The notes: a model not told the origin generated them from the letters alone. 64,000 nt of DNA from Microscilla marina ATCC 23134 (GCF_000169175.1 NZ_AAWS01000046.1:1-64000); one strand, 5' to 3'; shown: positions 25,846 through 35,025, counted from the stretch's first letter. A program made the numbers and translations.

Positions 25846-27216
25846 ATGGATAGTACAAAAAATTTCTTTGATGCCTGGGTAAATACCCAAACCCAGCTGG
25901 TAGACAGCATTGTAGACACCTCTAAAAAAATTCAAGAATCTTTTAACAAAAAAGAAGGCGGTAGCCAACAAGCTAGTGATGTGTATTCTAATTGGTTTAA
26001 CCAACAAAAAGGTGCTATGGATACTATGCTTGCGGAGATAAAAAATAAAGTAGGAGATGTTACTCCTGAGTTTTTACAAGAGTGGGTTTCGACACAGCAA
26101 AAGTTTACAGAGAACTGGATGACTGTGGTAAAAGAAGCCACCGAAAATTTTAGCACTGAAAACGCTGGCGACAAGCACTTGGGAAACATTAAGAAAGTGT
26201 ATGAGCAATGGAACAGCATCTATGGCCAACTCACCTCACAGTTTGGCAAACCTTTTTCTCAATCAAGTTATGTTCCCGGAGATTTTACAAAAGACACTTT
26301 TGGTGGGTTTGTAGACAGTTCGCGTGCCTATATCAAAATGTTTGAAATATGGCAACCCATCCATAAAATGATGCAAAGTAATACCATGGGAGTTGATTCG
26401 CTCCACAAAATGGTAGACATGAGCAAGTACCAATCAGTGTTTGATTCGGTGTTTCATTTTATGAATCCAACCAAAGCCAACATGATTGTAGAGCAAGGGC
26501 AAAAAATTGCTGAAATGATCAAAGGTATGACTCAAGGATTATTCAATGATCCGATGCAGCAAATTGCCAAGATGATGCCTAATGGGTTGATGGATAAGAA
26601 TTTCAATGTGTTGGCTGATTTGAACTATCAGTTTACTGACCAATTCTATAAATTTAGTAATCCTTATTTTACGATGATTCCTCCAAGTCGTGAAAAAGAG
26701 ATTTTAGCCATCATGATGCGTATACACGAAAAGCACGTTAAATACTACATCAAGTCGGTAGAGATGCAAAATCTGGTATATGTAACCGGACAAAAGTCTA
26801 TTGAGAAGGTAGTAAAAGACCTGGCAAATCGTATGTCAGAAAGTACTGACCCCGTAACTTATGATGAGTTTTACAGTCAATGGGTAAACACCCTTGAAGA
26901 CGACATGGTTGAGCTGTTTGCGGGCAATGCTTTCTCTAAAATTCAAGGAGATTTGTTGCAAATAGGCTTACAGATCAAAACCGACCTCGACAAGCAAATG
27001 GAACACTACCTGGCGCCATTGCCTGTAGTGCCTCGTTCAGAAGTAGACGAAATGAATGCGACTATCAAAGAGTTGAAAGACAGGGTACAAAGCTTGGAAA
27101 AAGCATTGGAAACCAAAGCCAAAGCGCCGAAAGAAGCTGTTAAGAAAAAACCTGCAACACAAAAAGCTACTGCAGCCACCAAAAAAACTACGACTGCGGC
27201 AAAAACCACTAAATAA
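25846..27216 (+). CDS. phaE: Class III PHA synthase subunit PhaE
   Basis: 456 residues from the ATG at 25846. PhaE pairs with PhaC to polymerise (R)-3-hydroxyacyl-CoA into polyester granules in the cytoplasm. The helical N-terminus (FFDAWVNTQTQLVDSIVDTS) and the conserved block around LMDKNFNVLADLNYQFTDQF and YDEFYSQWVNTLEDDMVELF are typical, as is the C-terminal coiled coil (DEMNATIKELKDRVQSLEKA). It then ends in an Ala/Lys/Thr-rich tail (KKPATQKATAATKKTTTAAK), histone H1-like, seen in other granule-associated proteins that bind DNA. phaC follows after 302 bp. The call is good on context and layout. Confidence 0.8.
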   Translation: MDSTKNFFDAWVNTQTQLVDSIVDTSKKIQESFNKKEGGSQQASDVYSNWFNQQKGAMDTMLAEIKNKVGDVTPEFLQEWVSTQQKFTENWMTVVKEATENFSTENAGDKHLGNIKKVYEQWNSIYGQLTSQFGKPFSQSSYVPGDFTKDTFGGFVDSSRAYIKMFEIWQPIHKMMQSNTMGVDSLHKMVDMSKYQSVFDSVFHFMNPTKANMIVEQGQKIAEMIKGMTQGLFNDPMQQIAKMMPNGLMDKNFNVLADLNYQFTDQFYKFSNPYFTMIPPSREKEILAIMMRIHEKHVKYYIKSVEMQNLVYVTGQKSIEKVVKDLANRMSESTDPVTYDEFYSQWVNTLEDDMVELFAGNAFSKIQGDLLQIGLQIKTDLDKQMEHYLAPLPVVPRSEVDEMNATIKELKDRVQSLEKALETKAKAPKEAVKKKPATQKATAATKKTTTAAKTTK

Positions 27217-27271
27217 GTGCGCTTAAGTAAACCTACAAAAATAATCTGAGCCATAAAACGGTATCTTTGCC

Positions 27272-27338
27272 GAGTGGACTTCCTCAAAAAACAGTTCCAT
27301 AGCTTGGGCTATGCAAAGGTTTTTTGACTCGCCCACTC
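27272..27338. other. Nested inverted repeats between phaE and phaC
   Basis: Three stems nest in this stretch: GAGTGG with CCACTC (27272/27333), TCAAAAAA with TTTTTTGA (27284/27320) and CATAGC with GCTATG (27298/27308). It could be a structured RNA or a fold that limits read-through. Function unknown. Confidence 0.5.
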
Positions 27339-27402
27339 AACAAATATTTTGTTTTATTGGCACATCTTATTTTTTCCGCTTTACTAGCCACCACAAAATA
27401 CC

Positions 27403-27436
27403 AAAGGGGAATTAATCAATGATTCCCCTTTTTTTT
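27403..27436 (+). terminator. Terminator between phaE and phaC
   Basis: AAAGGGGAAT and ATTCCCCTTT flank a nine-base loop, followed by a T tract. phaC would need its own promoter or read-through. Confidence 0.8.
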
Positions 27437-27518
27437 AATACTTTGAGTAAGTGTGCATAATTTATTCGTAATATTACTTGTATTAGTCATAAACAATATT
27501 TAAACTATCAATACAACA

Positions 27519-28574
27519 ATGGAAAATCAAGTTGGTGACCTATTCCAAAAAATTAATGATACTACCAGCAAACTAGTGAAAGGTTATGAAGTTTTTAATT
27601 CGCTGGATGAGGTACAAATCGGAACAGCTGCTAAAGAGTTGGTATGGTCTAAAGACAAAATAAAGCTTTACCATTATACCAGAGAAGACAAACCCACCTG
27701 TAAAACCCCTCTTGTAATTTCTTATGCATTGATTAACCGCTATTATATGATGGATCTCCAGCCAGACCGAAGCCTTATTCGCAAGCTGGGTTCATTGGGC
27801 ATCGATATTTATGTAATTGATACTGGTTATCCTACCCGCAATGACCGCTATATCACGATGAATGACTACATTAATGTGTACATTGATGGAGCGGTAGATT
27901 TTATCTGCGAAAGCCACAACATAGACAAGGTTAACTTATTGGGTGTATGCCAGGGAGGAACCTTCTCTACTATTTATAGTGCGTTGCACCCCGAAAAGGT
28001 CAAAAATTTGATTACCATGGTTACTCCTATTGACTTTTCTACTGATGACGGTTTATTGTTTAAGTGGTCGCGTAATATGGACGTAGACGCCATTGTAGAG
28101 GGTTTTGGTGGTTTGGTGCCGGGCACTTTCCTTGATATGGGCTTTCAGCAACTTAAGCCTATGCTCAAAGTGCGCAAACAAAAGAACTTGATGGATATGC
28201 TAGACGATGAGCAAAAAATCATGAACTTTATGCGTATGGAAAAGTGGATCAATGACCAGCCCGACCAGGTAGGCGAAACTTACCGCCAGTTTATCAAAGA
28301 TTTATATCAACAAAACAAATTGGTAAAAGGCGAGTTGGTTGTAGGAGGGGATAAGATAGACCTTAAAAAGGTTACTTCACCATTGCTCAATATTTATGCT
28401 GCGGCTGACCACTTGGTACCTCCAAGTTCTACCATTCCGTTGAACGACTTGGTAGGATCAAAAGACAAAAAGTTGTATGAATTTCCGGGTGGACATATTG
28501 GAGTATTTACCGGACGTCGTTCGCAAAAGGAACTTAGCCCAACCATTGCCGAGTGGTTGAAAGACAGAGATTAA
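27519..28574 (+). CDS. phaC: Class III poly(R)-hydroxyalkanoic acid synthase subunit PhaC
   Basis: 351 residues, the size usual for class III PhaC (about 355). An alpha/beta-hydrolase fold with the lipase-like box GVCQGG, in which Cys is the acyl-carrying nucleophile. The Asp is in YAAADHLVPPSS and the His in FPGGHIGVFTGR. Other family blocks are DVYVIDTGYPTR-like IDIYVIDTGYPTRNDRY and YINVYIDGAVDFICE. It joins (R)-3-hydroxyacyl-CoA units into polymer with PhaE and is closed by a terminator at 28608. A LuxR-type regulator follows, in its own unit. The identification is firm. Confidence 0.92.
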   Translation: MENQVGDLFQKINDTTSKLVKGYEVFNSLDEVQIGTAAKELVWSKDKIKLYHYTREDKPTCKTPLVISYALINRYYMMDLQPDRSLIRKLGSLGIDIYVIDTGYPTRNDRYITMNDYINVYIDGAVDFICESHNIDKVNLLGVCQGGTFSTIYSALHPEKVKNLITMVTPIDFSTDDGLLFKWSRNMDVDAIVEGFGGLVPGTFLDMGFQQLKPMLKVRKQKNLMDMLDDEQKIMNFMRMEKWINDQPDQVGETYRQFIKDLYQQNKLVKGELVVGGDKIDLKKVTSPLLNIYAAADHLVPPSSTIPLNDLVGSKDKKLYEFPGGHIGVFTGRRSQKELSPTIAEWLKDRD

Positions 28575-28607
28575 ATAGATACGGTGTTTATTACTGAATA
28601 TATTGAG

Positions 28608-28646
28608 AGCCTCACAAAGTAAATGATTATTTTGTGGGGCTTTTTT
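28608..28646 (+). terminator. Terminator of phaC
   Basis: AGCCTCACAAA and TTTTGTGGGGCT pair around a short loop, followed by TTTTTT about 35 bp after the phaC stop. Confidence 0.8.
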
Positions 28647-28670
28647 GTATAAATAGTTGATTACCCTTTC

Positions 28671-29522
28671 ATGAAATTACTGGAGATTATATTATTGATT
28701 ATTGCCTACAGCGTACTTATCCTTACTCTATTTATGCAGTTGGTTTGTTATAAAAGAAACCTTGAATTTGTTGAAACGATTTGTTTTACTGTAGCCTTAC
28801 TGTTATTGATTGTGAGTTTTACCATAAGTGCTTTTTTACCGCCTACATCTGCTACAAATGCCTTTACTTTAGTATGCATGACACTCATAGGACTTACCAC
28901 ACCGTTGAGTGTATGGGTAGAACGGAAAAATCAAGTTTCTCAAGCCTACAAAAAAATACTTTTAATAGTATCAGGCAGCTTAATATTACTTGTATTGGTG
29001 GGTAGTTTCGTTAATTTACTGGGAATTATTCAGTATGTAATAGTAATATTTATGGGTGGATCAGTGGCTGGTTCTATGCTATTCATCAAAAAGACTTCCT
29101 CAAAATTCAAAACGAAGCATCAAGAAAAAATAGAACAGTATTTTGCCAGTATTCTGTTGGTTGTGGTGCCGGTTTTGTTACTCACCGACTACATCACTTC
29201 TCTTCACCGTATCGAGGCAAAAATAGGGTTTACTCTGCCAGTAATTTTTATTATAATGGCAAGCAATAAGCTTTGGGATGATATACAGCGTCTGGCTTTG
29301 TTCAACACAGCAGCAGTAAGCAAAGAACATAGTTTGTCAAACTATGCTCTTACAAAGCGCGAGCAAGAGGTAGCCTTATTATTGATCAAAGGACACACCT
29401 ACAAGCAAGTAGCAGAACAGTTATTTATCTCGTTGCCAACTGTAAAAACCCATGCATCTAATATTTATAAGAAATGTGGAGTTAAAAGTAAAATAGAATT
29501 ACTTTCGTTAATAATATGCTGA
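28671..29522 (+). CDS. Membrane-anchored LuxR-type transcriptional regulator
   Basis: 283 residues. The first 205 residues are hydrophobic with about six predicted helices (for example LLEIILLIIAYSVLILTLF, LIVSGSLILLVLVGSF, IVIFMGGSVAGSMLFI, ASILLVVVPVLLLTDYITS). The C-terminal 65 residues form a GerE/LuxR helix-turn-helix (YALTKREQEVALLLIKGHTY and QVAEQLFISLPTVKTHASNI). The output domain should bind DNA from the membrane face. It lies 96 bp after phaC, with a terminator between them, so a role in PHA control is possible but not shown. Confidence 0.75.
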   Translation: MKLLEIILLIIAYSVLILTLFMQLVCYKRNLEFVETICFTVALLLLIVSFTISAFLPPTSATNAFTLVCMTLIGLTTPLSVWVERKNQVSQAYKKILLIVSGSLILLVLVGSFVNLLGIIQYVIVIFMGGSVAGSMLFIKKTSSKFKTKHQEKIEQYFASILLVVVPVLLLTDYITSLHRIEAKIGFTLPVIFIIMASNKLWDDIQRLALFNTAAVSKEHSLSNYALTKREQEVALLLIKGHTYKQVAEQLFISLPTVKTHASNIYKKCGVKSKIELLSLIIC

Positions 29523-29667
29523 TTATTAGTAGCTTATGTATTGTTGATACTTCTCATACTTTTGTATGATTTAACCGTTCACTTATTTTTCCATACCAAT
29601 GCCTGATTGTGCTTAGGGTTTTTCTTGCTGATTATTGTTGCATTATCAAAAAAATGTAACAAAGACA

Positions 29668-30966
29668 ATGAAACAATTATTTTTAATGACTTTACTAATG
29701 CTTTGTTCACTGAAAGCATTGACTCAACAAGACACGCTTATTCCTAAAAAAAATCAAAGGCTTGATTTTGCAAAGACCTACTTTGAGTTGGGAGGTGGCT
29801 TTTCTCCTGCCTTTAAAGGTACACGTATAGTAAACAATCAAAAAACTTCAGTGACTCATTCATCATCATTCAACCCTTACCTTAGTTGGGGTGGTTTTCA
29901 CTTCTGGGGACATGCAGAGTTTTATGTTAATTTTCCGTTAAGTCAACTAGATTTTTCGTCTAACGATCAAGTCAAAGCAGCGCTTACTCATTGGGTGACT
30001 ACTGGAGCGAGGTTTTTGCCGTGGAAGTATCAACCAGGTAAAATAAGACCCTATGTAGGCATAAGCTGGTCGGGGTTAGACCTGAAACAAAGTGTTGAAG
30101 GTGAAGATAACCCTACTTTATCTAAGAGTTTTATGTTGGTACCTGAAGCTGGTGTATTGTATGGATACAAAAATTTTTCGTTAAGGTTGGGCCTGCATTA
30201 TTTTTACGACAACAAGTGGGTTTACCCAATAAGTAAAACTAGCTTTGAAAAAATTACAACCCCTAAATTTAGAATACAAGCAGGTTTGGCGTATGCTTTT
30301 GAAGCTAGTAGGCATAAATCGGAGGAGGTGAATAAAAAATGGAATAGCTACAAAACTGTATCTAAGCTAGGAGAAGGAGCGCAATATGCCGGAGATTTTT
30401 TTGTAGGCATAGGCCCCTCTAGTTCCTTTTCCTTGACCAAGACTACCTACAATCAAGAAATGCTTCCTTATCTCAAAGACCAGATAGCATCTGAGGGATA
30501 TTTTGATATAGCCTTGGGGTATCAGTTCAATAAGGCAGGAGTGTTTTGTGCTTTGTCTTTCCGAAATCCAACATTTACCAACAATGGTTATGGGACTACT
30601 CAAACTATTAAAAAAACATCTTTGGCTTTTGAGGTAAATAAATTTCTGACCGATTATTCTGGTTTTGTGCCTTATATAGGGCTCAATGTAGCGTATGATC
30701 AACTGGGCTATACCGAAGAAACTGCCCAAAATAGCAAAGAGCTTACGTTTAGTAAAATAGAACCAGGGGTCACCATAGGCTGGGATATCTTGCCTGGCAA
30801 AACAGATGAATGCTTGATTTTAAGAACTAATTTACGTTGGTATCCATTGTCTTCCTTTGAGGTAGAAGGTAAGAAGTTTGATTTTAGTCAACTAGAGTAT
30901 AACCTCATCCAACTAGTGTTTTATCCTGGGAGGTATTTAAGGGGGAAGCGAACCAAGACTAAGTGA
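29668..30966 (+). CDS. Predicted secreted/outer-membrane beta-barrel protein
   Basis: 432 residues from the ATG at 29668, which begins a signal peptide (MKQLFLMTLLMLCSLKAL). The mature protein has repeated short aromatic strands (ISWSGLDLKQSV, FSLRLGLHYFYDN, FRIQAGLAYAFEA, ALGYQFNKAGVFCALSFRN) and an aromatic-containing end (LIQLVFYPGRYLRGK). It appears to contain two related halves (FELGGGFSPAFKG and FVGIGPSSSFSL). No ligand or family name can be given. It ends at a bidirectional terminator shared with the convergent GldN-like gene. Confidence 0.6.
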   Translation: MKQLFLMTLLMLCSLKALTQQDTLIPKKNQRLDFAKTYFELGGGFSPAFKGTRIVNNQKTSVTHSSSFNPYLSWGGFHFWGHAEFYVNFPLSQLDFSSNDQVKAALTHWVTTGARFLPWKYQPGKIRPYVGISWSGLDLKQSVEGEDNPTLSKSFMLVPEAGVLYGYKNFSLRLGLHYFYDNKWVYPISKTSFEKITTPKFRIQAGLAYAFEASRHKSEEVNKKWNSYKTVSKLGEGAQYAGDFFVGIGPSSSFSLTKTTYNQEMLPYLKDQIASEGYFDIALGYQFNKAGVFCALSFRNPTFTNNGYGTTQTIKKTSLAFEVNKFLTDYSGFVPYIGLNVAYDQLGYTEETAQNSKELTFSKIEPGVTIGWDILPGKTDECLILRTNLRWYPLSSFEVEGKKFDFSQLEYNLIQLVFYPGRYLRGKRTKTK

Positions 30967-30981
30967 TAGTCGTCTTATTTT

Positions 30982-31022
30982 AAAAACACCTTCCTGCTAG
31001 TCTATACAAGAAGGTGTTTTTA
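30982..31022. terminator. Bidirectional terminator between convergent genes
   Basis: AAAAACACCTTC and GAAGGTGTTTTT form the stem with a 16-base loop, with T and A runs on the two sides. It serves both 29668-30966 and 31031-32383. Confidence 0.8.
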
Positions 31023-31030
31023 TCTGAGTA

Positions 31031-32383
31031 CTACTTTTTACCAAAACCATCTAAGTACATCTGTACTCTTTTTCTTGCCTCTGCTGGCTTCATACTGTTG
31101 CTTTTAGCCAATTCTTTCAAGTTTTTTCCAGTACGATTGGCAAACCAGTGAATGTGTGCTTTGTAAAGCTCTTTTTCCAGCGCTTCGGTAAAACTCTTTT
31201 TTTCTTCGGGCTTCTCAGGGTTTATCCATACTGCAATGCCTTTTTCTTTTTTCTTTGGGGTTGCCTTTTTTTCTTTCTTACTCTCTTCGTAGCGGCTGTC
31301 CAAGTAACTTTTCACCTCTTTGTAGTCAAGTTGTGCCAGGTGTTTGGGTAAACTTTTGAGCGCATCGTTGGTGGTAATGATCAGAGTAATACCTGCAATC
31401 TTAAAATTACGTTTGCTCGATTTTTTATTGATCGTCCAATGCCCATCCAATCTGAGTTTTTGGATATCTGTTCCCTGCAAAGGAATAGAGTCTTTGCTTG
31501 AATTAAGGTAATATAACTTACTTGCCAGTTTTTGAGCGTCTTGTTTTACCAATGGTTTATTGGCACGAATAGAAGTAGCTTTGTAGGGGGTAAGTTTACC
31601 ATTTTTGATCCCCTCCAGCAGTTCTGCCGCTAGTGCGCCTTTTTTTTGATAAAGGGCTTTATTTTCCGGGGCTTTTAGGGGGAGCTTGTAGCTGATAGTA
31701 GTACGGTAGTTTTCAAGGTCGACCCTCACAAAACCAGGAAACCATATCTCTGTTTGAACCGCACGATAATCTTTTCCTCTGAGCCTTGCCAGCATAGGCA
31801 GAGGCAAGCCAATGGAACGAGGGATAATAGAGGCAAATTTACGTTTTTTTAGCGCCTTGGTGACTGGCCATTGTACGGTAGGATCTTCGGGCGATTGCCA
31901 AAAAGCCTTGAGTGCTTCATATTGATGCAATGGGAGCGAGTTGTTGTAGGCATCATCGAGGTGTTTTTTTGCTTCATCGTATTTAAAAAGCAAACCCAAT
32001 ATTTTGCCTTTGGCTTTGATAATGATAGACATTGCTTTAATGTCAAATTGATTTTTGTCGGGGTAATAGTCCTCGTGTAACTCCAGCGTGTTAAAGTCGC
32101 TACCCTTGATTTTGGCTTTGTCAAAGTTCTTACTAAAGCTTTGTACATTGGCAAACGAAATTACCTGAGTAACATCACCAAACTTGCCTGTATACATATA
32201 GGCAGCCAACTTCTTTTCTTTTAATCCTTCTAGCAATACAGTTCTAAAATCTTGGCAACAAGGGGTGTAAGCCGTATTGGGATATTTGCCGAGTTTGATT
32301 ACTCGCCAGAGTTTTTTCTGGGCAATTCCCTGGAATACACAACCAACCAAAAATAAAGCGGTGAACAACAGTTGTTTTCTCAT
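31031..32383 (-). CDS. GldN/PorN-like secreted protein with two domain copies
   Basis: 450 residues with signal peptide MRKQLLFTALFLVGCVFQGI. GldN (PorN) forms the periplasmic ring of the type IX secretion/gliding machine with GldK. Here WRVIKLGKY, LLEGLKEKKLAAYMYTGKFGDVTQV and the closing strand follow the GldN layout (W-x-x-I-x-L, then L..G...GKI.AY). A second copy seems to follow, with ELLEGIKNGKLTPYKATSIR and LRLDGHWTINKKSSKRNFKI, which matches the GldN W-x-x-[DN]-x-x pattern and its following I-x-G-I strand. The C-terminal quarter is Lys/Glu rich. A canonical GldN would be about 300-340 residues and next to gldKLM, none of which is here, so this is probably a paralogue. Identification is tentative. 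Confidence 0.45.
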   Translation of the reverse strand: MRKQLLFTALFLVGCVFQGIAQKKLWRVIKLGKYPNTAYTPCCQDFRTVLLEGLKEKKLAAYMYTGKFGDVTQVISFANVQSFSKNFDKAKIKGSDFNTLELHEDYYPDKNQFDIKAMSIIIKAKGKILGLLFKYDEAKKHLDDAYNNSLPLHQYEALKAFWQSPEDPTVQWPVTKALKKRKFASIIPRSIGLPLPMLARLRGKDYRAVQTEIWFPGFVRVDLENYRTTISYKLPLKAPENKALYQKKGALAAELLEGIKNGKLTPYKATSIRANKPLVKQDAQKLASKLYYLNSSKDSIPLQGTDIQKLRLDGHWTINKKSSKRNFKIAGITLIITTNDALKSLPKHLAQLDYKEVKSYLDSRYEESKKEKKATPKKKEKGIAVWINPEKPEEKKSFTEALEKELYKAHIHWFANRTGKNLKELAKSNSMKPAEARKRVQMYLDGFGKK

Positions 32384-32579
32384 ATTATATCATAAGTTTT
32401 TGTTCGTGTAGAGTTTTGTCGGGTGACTAAAATACTAAATCCTTATTAATAGTAAAGGCTTATTTCAATAAAACTCTCGATAGGGTAGGGGAGGTATATT
32501 TTTGTAGTTGATATGGCAACTTTTTGCCTACTATTAGAGTATAATATCCAGTTTGTAAAACTAAATTTTTAAAAATAAA

Positions 32580-32783
32580 ATGGCAAAGAAAAAGAAAAAA
32601 GCGCAGGCAAGCCCTGCCACCGCCGACCCAAACTTGCAAAGTATTGCACATCAGTCGCGCACCACATTGTTTACCCGAAAGGTAGTATCTAAAAAAGTAT
32701 ATAAGCGTAAGCCCAAGCACAAAAATAGCCGTGATTGGGCTTCTTTTTTGCCCACATATTTAGCTTTTTGGCGTGTTGCCTAA
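32580..32783 (+). CDS. Small basic hypothetical protein
   Basis: 67 residues, very Lys/Arg rich at both ends (MAKKKKKAQASPATADPN; KKVYKRKPKHKNSRDWASFL). The ATG follows an A/T-rich leader. The composition suggests nucleic-acid binding, but I know no homologue. It stands alone on the plus strand between minus-strand genes, so chance ORF remains possible. Confidence 0.4.
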   Translation: MAKKKKKAQASPATADPNLQSIAHQSRTTLFTRKVVSKKVYKRKPKHKNSRDWASFLPTYLAFWRVA

Positions 32784-32792
32784 CCCCACCTT

Positions 32793-33384
32793 TTACAATT
32801 TTTCGGGGGCATGATTGCCCGATACGAGCTTCCACCGTTCTTTATACACCGACTGATAAATAATTGTCAGACTCAATTTTTCTTTTTTTAGTTTCTCCAG
32901 CAAAACCAATATTTGATCAGCACTGGTTTGTGAATGATCAATTTCCAGTATATTGACGTGCACCCCAGCAGGTATCAGGTTGCCTATGGTGATGTTTGAA
33001 TGCTTCATTTTCTTGATTTGCCTGGATTCGGGCACATGTTTGTTCAAAAAACGAGGCAAATCCAGGTCATACCGTTTCCCCTTGTGCGTGATATACACTG
33101 CCTCTATAAAAGCAGATCCCATTGTTCCTAAGTGTATACTTGTAGTTTGCCCCACCTGTTCCATAGTTTTGAAACGACAAATAAGGCAAGACCGAAAGCC
33201 TTTGTTGTTGCCTGATAATGGCTGTTTGGTACCAAGATACTGCCAGTGTCATAACACTGATCATAATGGCCGAAATGCTGACTATTTTATCTGCGTTCCA
33301 AAGTCGTTTTTTTGTCATTTGGTAGGGGTAGTTAGTTTTCTCATCAGATGAAACTCTACTTTCTTTATTACTGCATTTGGGCAA
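32793..33384 (-). pseudogene. Membrane-anchored hypothetical protein split by a frameshift
   Basis: Two overlapping minus-strand frames look like halves of one protein. The first runs from 33384 (or the ATG at 33318, MTKKRLWNADKIVSISAIMI) through one membrane helix, then a QQQRLSVLPYLSFQNYG strand and YKYTLRNNG. After the GGG codon at 33118-33120 the sense continues in the other frame as SAFIEAVYITHKGKRYDLDL and on to the stop at 32793. A single extra base near 33117 would explain it. The joined product of about 175-195 residues fits a common type of small membrane protein with a C-terminal beta domain. It may be a true pseudogene or a sequencing error. The 5' start overlaps the end of the DUF5995-like gene. 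Confidence 0.6.
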
Positions 33385-34114
33385 TTTTTTGGCCGACAGA
33401 CCCTCGTTCGCTTAGCCTTACCATACCCAAAAAAATATTGGGTAACAGCCCTGGGTTAGACACCAGGTGGGCTTTAGCGGCAATGTTTTTATCACGTACT
33501 TTGATAGCATCTCTCCACTCACTATCAGGCAATAACACGAGGCTTTGGGCAAATTTCCAGGCACCATCGCGAGCAAGTTGCATGCTAAAATCGGTCACCA
33601 GTTGATCAGTTTTACCTGTTATTTTAAGCAACCACCTGAATGTAGGCCAAATGGTAGCCAAATCGTTTTGTACTTCGTGTACCAGCGACGAAAGCACTTG
33701 ATTAATTTTACTAAAATCGTCTTTTAAATCCGATATATGATGCCCTTTAGATACCTCGGCAGCTGCGATGCCCAAGTCAAGGTTAATGTGGGCGTTCATG
33801 CCCATAAGTAAGTGTTGCAACACTATAGGCCAGTAGCGCGATGCCAGAGCAAAAGCCTTTTGCCACGATTGGGTAACCGCTTTGCCCTGTTGGTAGTCGT
33901 AGTAAGCAGTCAGGTAACGGTTGGCAAAGATCACGTCCAGCTTTTCCATTCTTGTCCCATCTTCAAAAAAGTTTTGGGCAATGCCTTCCTTTACTTTGAT
34001 GGTCACTTTTTGGTACAAAGCTGCAAAGTATCCCAAAGGGCTTTTGGTTTGTTTAGATACATTGATAATGTCGTCTAATTGGGTAATCACTTCGTCTATA
34101 GTGCTTGCTTTCAT
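33368..34114 (-). CDS. DUF5995-like protein
   Basis: 248 residues, all-helical, cytosolic. It begins MKASTIDEVITQLDDIINVS and contains FFEDGTRMEKLDVIFANRYL, then YWPIVLQHLLMGMNAHINLD and LGIAAAEV, the metal-site-like His/Asn/Asp block that I associate with DUF5995. It ends ARDGAWKFAQSLVLL and VGQKIA. The biochemical role is unknown. The split membrane gene starts 17 bp inside its end, so the two are probably coupled. The DUF name is from memory. Confidence 0.6.
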   Translation of the reverse strand: MKASTIDEVITQLDDIINVSKQTKSPLGYFAALYQKVTIKVKEGIAQNFFEDGTRMEKLDVIFANRYLTAYYDYQQGKAVTQSWQKAFALASRYWPIVLQHLLMGMNAHINLDLGIAAAEVSKGHHISDLKDDFSKINQVLSSLVHEVQNDLATIWPTFRWLLKITGKTDQLVTDFSMQLARDGAWKFAQSLVLLPDSEWRDAIKVRDKNIAAKAHLVSNPGLLPNIFLGMVRLSERGSVGQKIAQMQ

Positions 34115-34246
34115 AAAAAATGCTGGGTGACGGATTGTGTTTTCACTTCTACTATATCAACTTCCAGTTTTTTGTTCTGAAAGATATAAATTTTGCGATC
34201 TATTGTCCATTATTATGTATTGGTCAAACTATGTTGGTACATCGCC

Positions 34247-34891
34247 TTAACGCCTACGCACCCTGGGCGTAATCATACGGTTGCCCATGTTTACAGGCAC
34301 ATTCTGAAACTCTGCCTGGGTTTTTACCTGCCCCAGCGCATTGTGGGTCATAGCATTTGATTCAGAGCTTTCTTCGGAAGGGGTGTGGATGGGTTGGAGT
34401 GTTTTTATCGTGATTTGGCGAAGTTTTATGGGCATTTTTTTACCCTTAAGTGGGCGTAAAGTTTGCTTGTGTTGTCTGGAAATTTTACGTAATTGCTTAT
34501 TTTTTTGCTTTAACAAAGCTTGCTCACTATTGGCAGCGTCAGTATTTTGTTGGCTTTGCGCCAATGCCACCTTGTGATCAGCAACTTGAACCTGCAACAG
34601 TTCTAGCTGTTTTTGTAGTTCATCATTTTTGTTGCGTAGTTCTCTGGCTATTTCTTCCGATGCCTCCTGGATTTGTTGCAGACTGGTATTTTGTTCCTCT
34701 AGTTTTTTGCCTTGTTGCTGCAGTTGCTGTACCTCTGTTTGTAAACTTTGGTTTTGCTGTTGCCAATTGTTGTTTTGTTTGGCCAGCGCCTGGTTTTGTG
34801 TTTTCAGGTGCTCTATTTGTTGCTGTAGTGCTTGTTTTTCCTGAGTCGCTTGTTCCTGAAAACTTTTGAGTTTGTTTTTAAATAAAGCCAT
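34247..34891 (-). CDS. Gln-rich coiled-coil protein
   Basis: 214 residues. Residues 1-130 form an almost continuous coiled coil of Gln, Leu, Glu and Lys (FQEQATQEKQALQQQIEHLK, LQTEVQQLQQQGKKLEEQNT, ELQKQLELLQVQVADHKVAL). A basic tail ends in MITPRVRRR. There is no signal peptide or membrane segment. Such proteins are usually structural or scaffolding, but no function is assigned. It lies upstream of nothing obvious on its strand and just past carB's terminator. Confidence 0.6.
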   Translation of the reverse strand: MALFKNKLKSFQEQATQEKQALQQQIEHLKTQNQALAKQNNNWQQQNQSLQTEVQQLQQQGKKLEEQNTSLQQIQEASEEIARELRNKNDELQKQLELLQVQVADHKVALAQSQQNTDAANSEQALLKQKNKQLRKISRQHKQTLRPLKGKKMPIKLRQITIKTLQPIHTPSEESSESNAMTHNALGQVKTQAEFQNVPVNMGNRMITPRVRRR

Positions 34892-34983
34892 GGGTTATTT
34901 TTTTAGATGGTTGATAAGTTTAGATACGTTTCAAGCGTTTTTGGGGGTTTAAAATGCATTATATTAAACAAGTATTTATGTAA

Positions 34984-35025
34984 AAAGCCTTACCAACTTT
35001 CGGGCTAGAAAGTAAGCAAGGCTTT
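34984..35025 (-). terminator. Terminator of carB
   Basis: AAAGCCTTACCAACTTTC and its near complement with a six-base loop; on the minus strand it ends in TTTTT. It lies 36 bp past the carB stop. Confidence 0.75.

Noticed and set aside
34450-34869. Frame opposite the Gln-rich coiled coil
   Set aside because: Antisense to repeated CAG/CAA codons, which gives artificial Cys/Phe/Val-rich translation.
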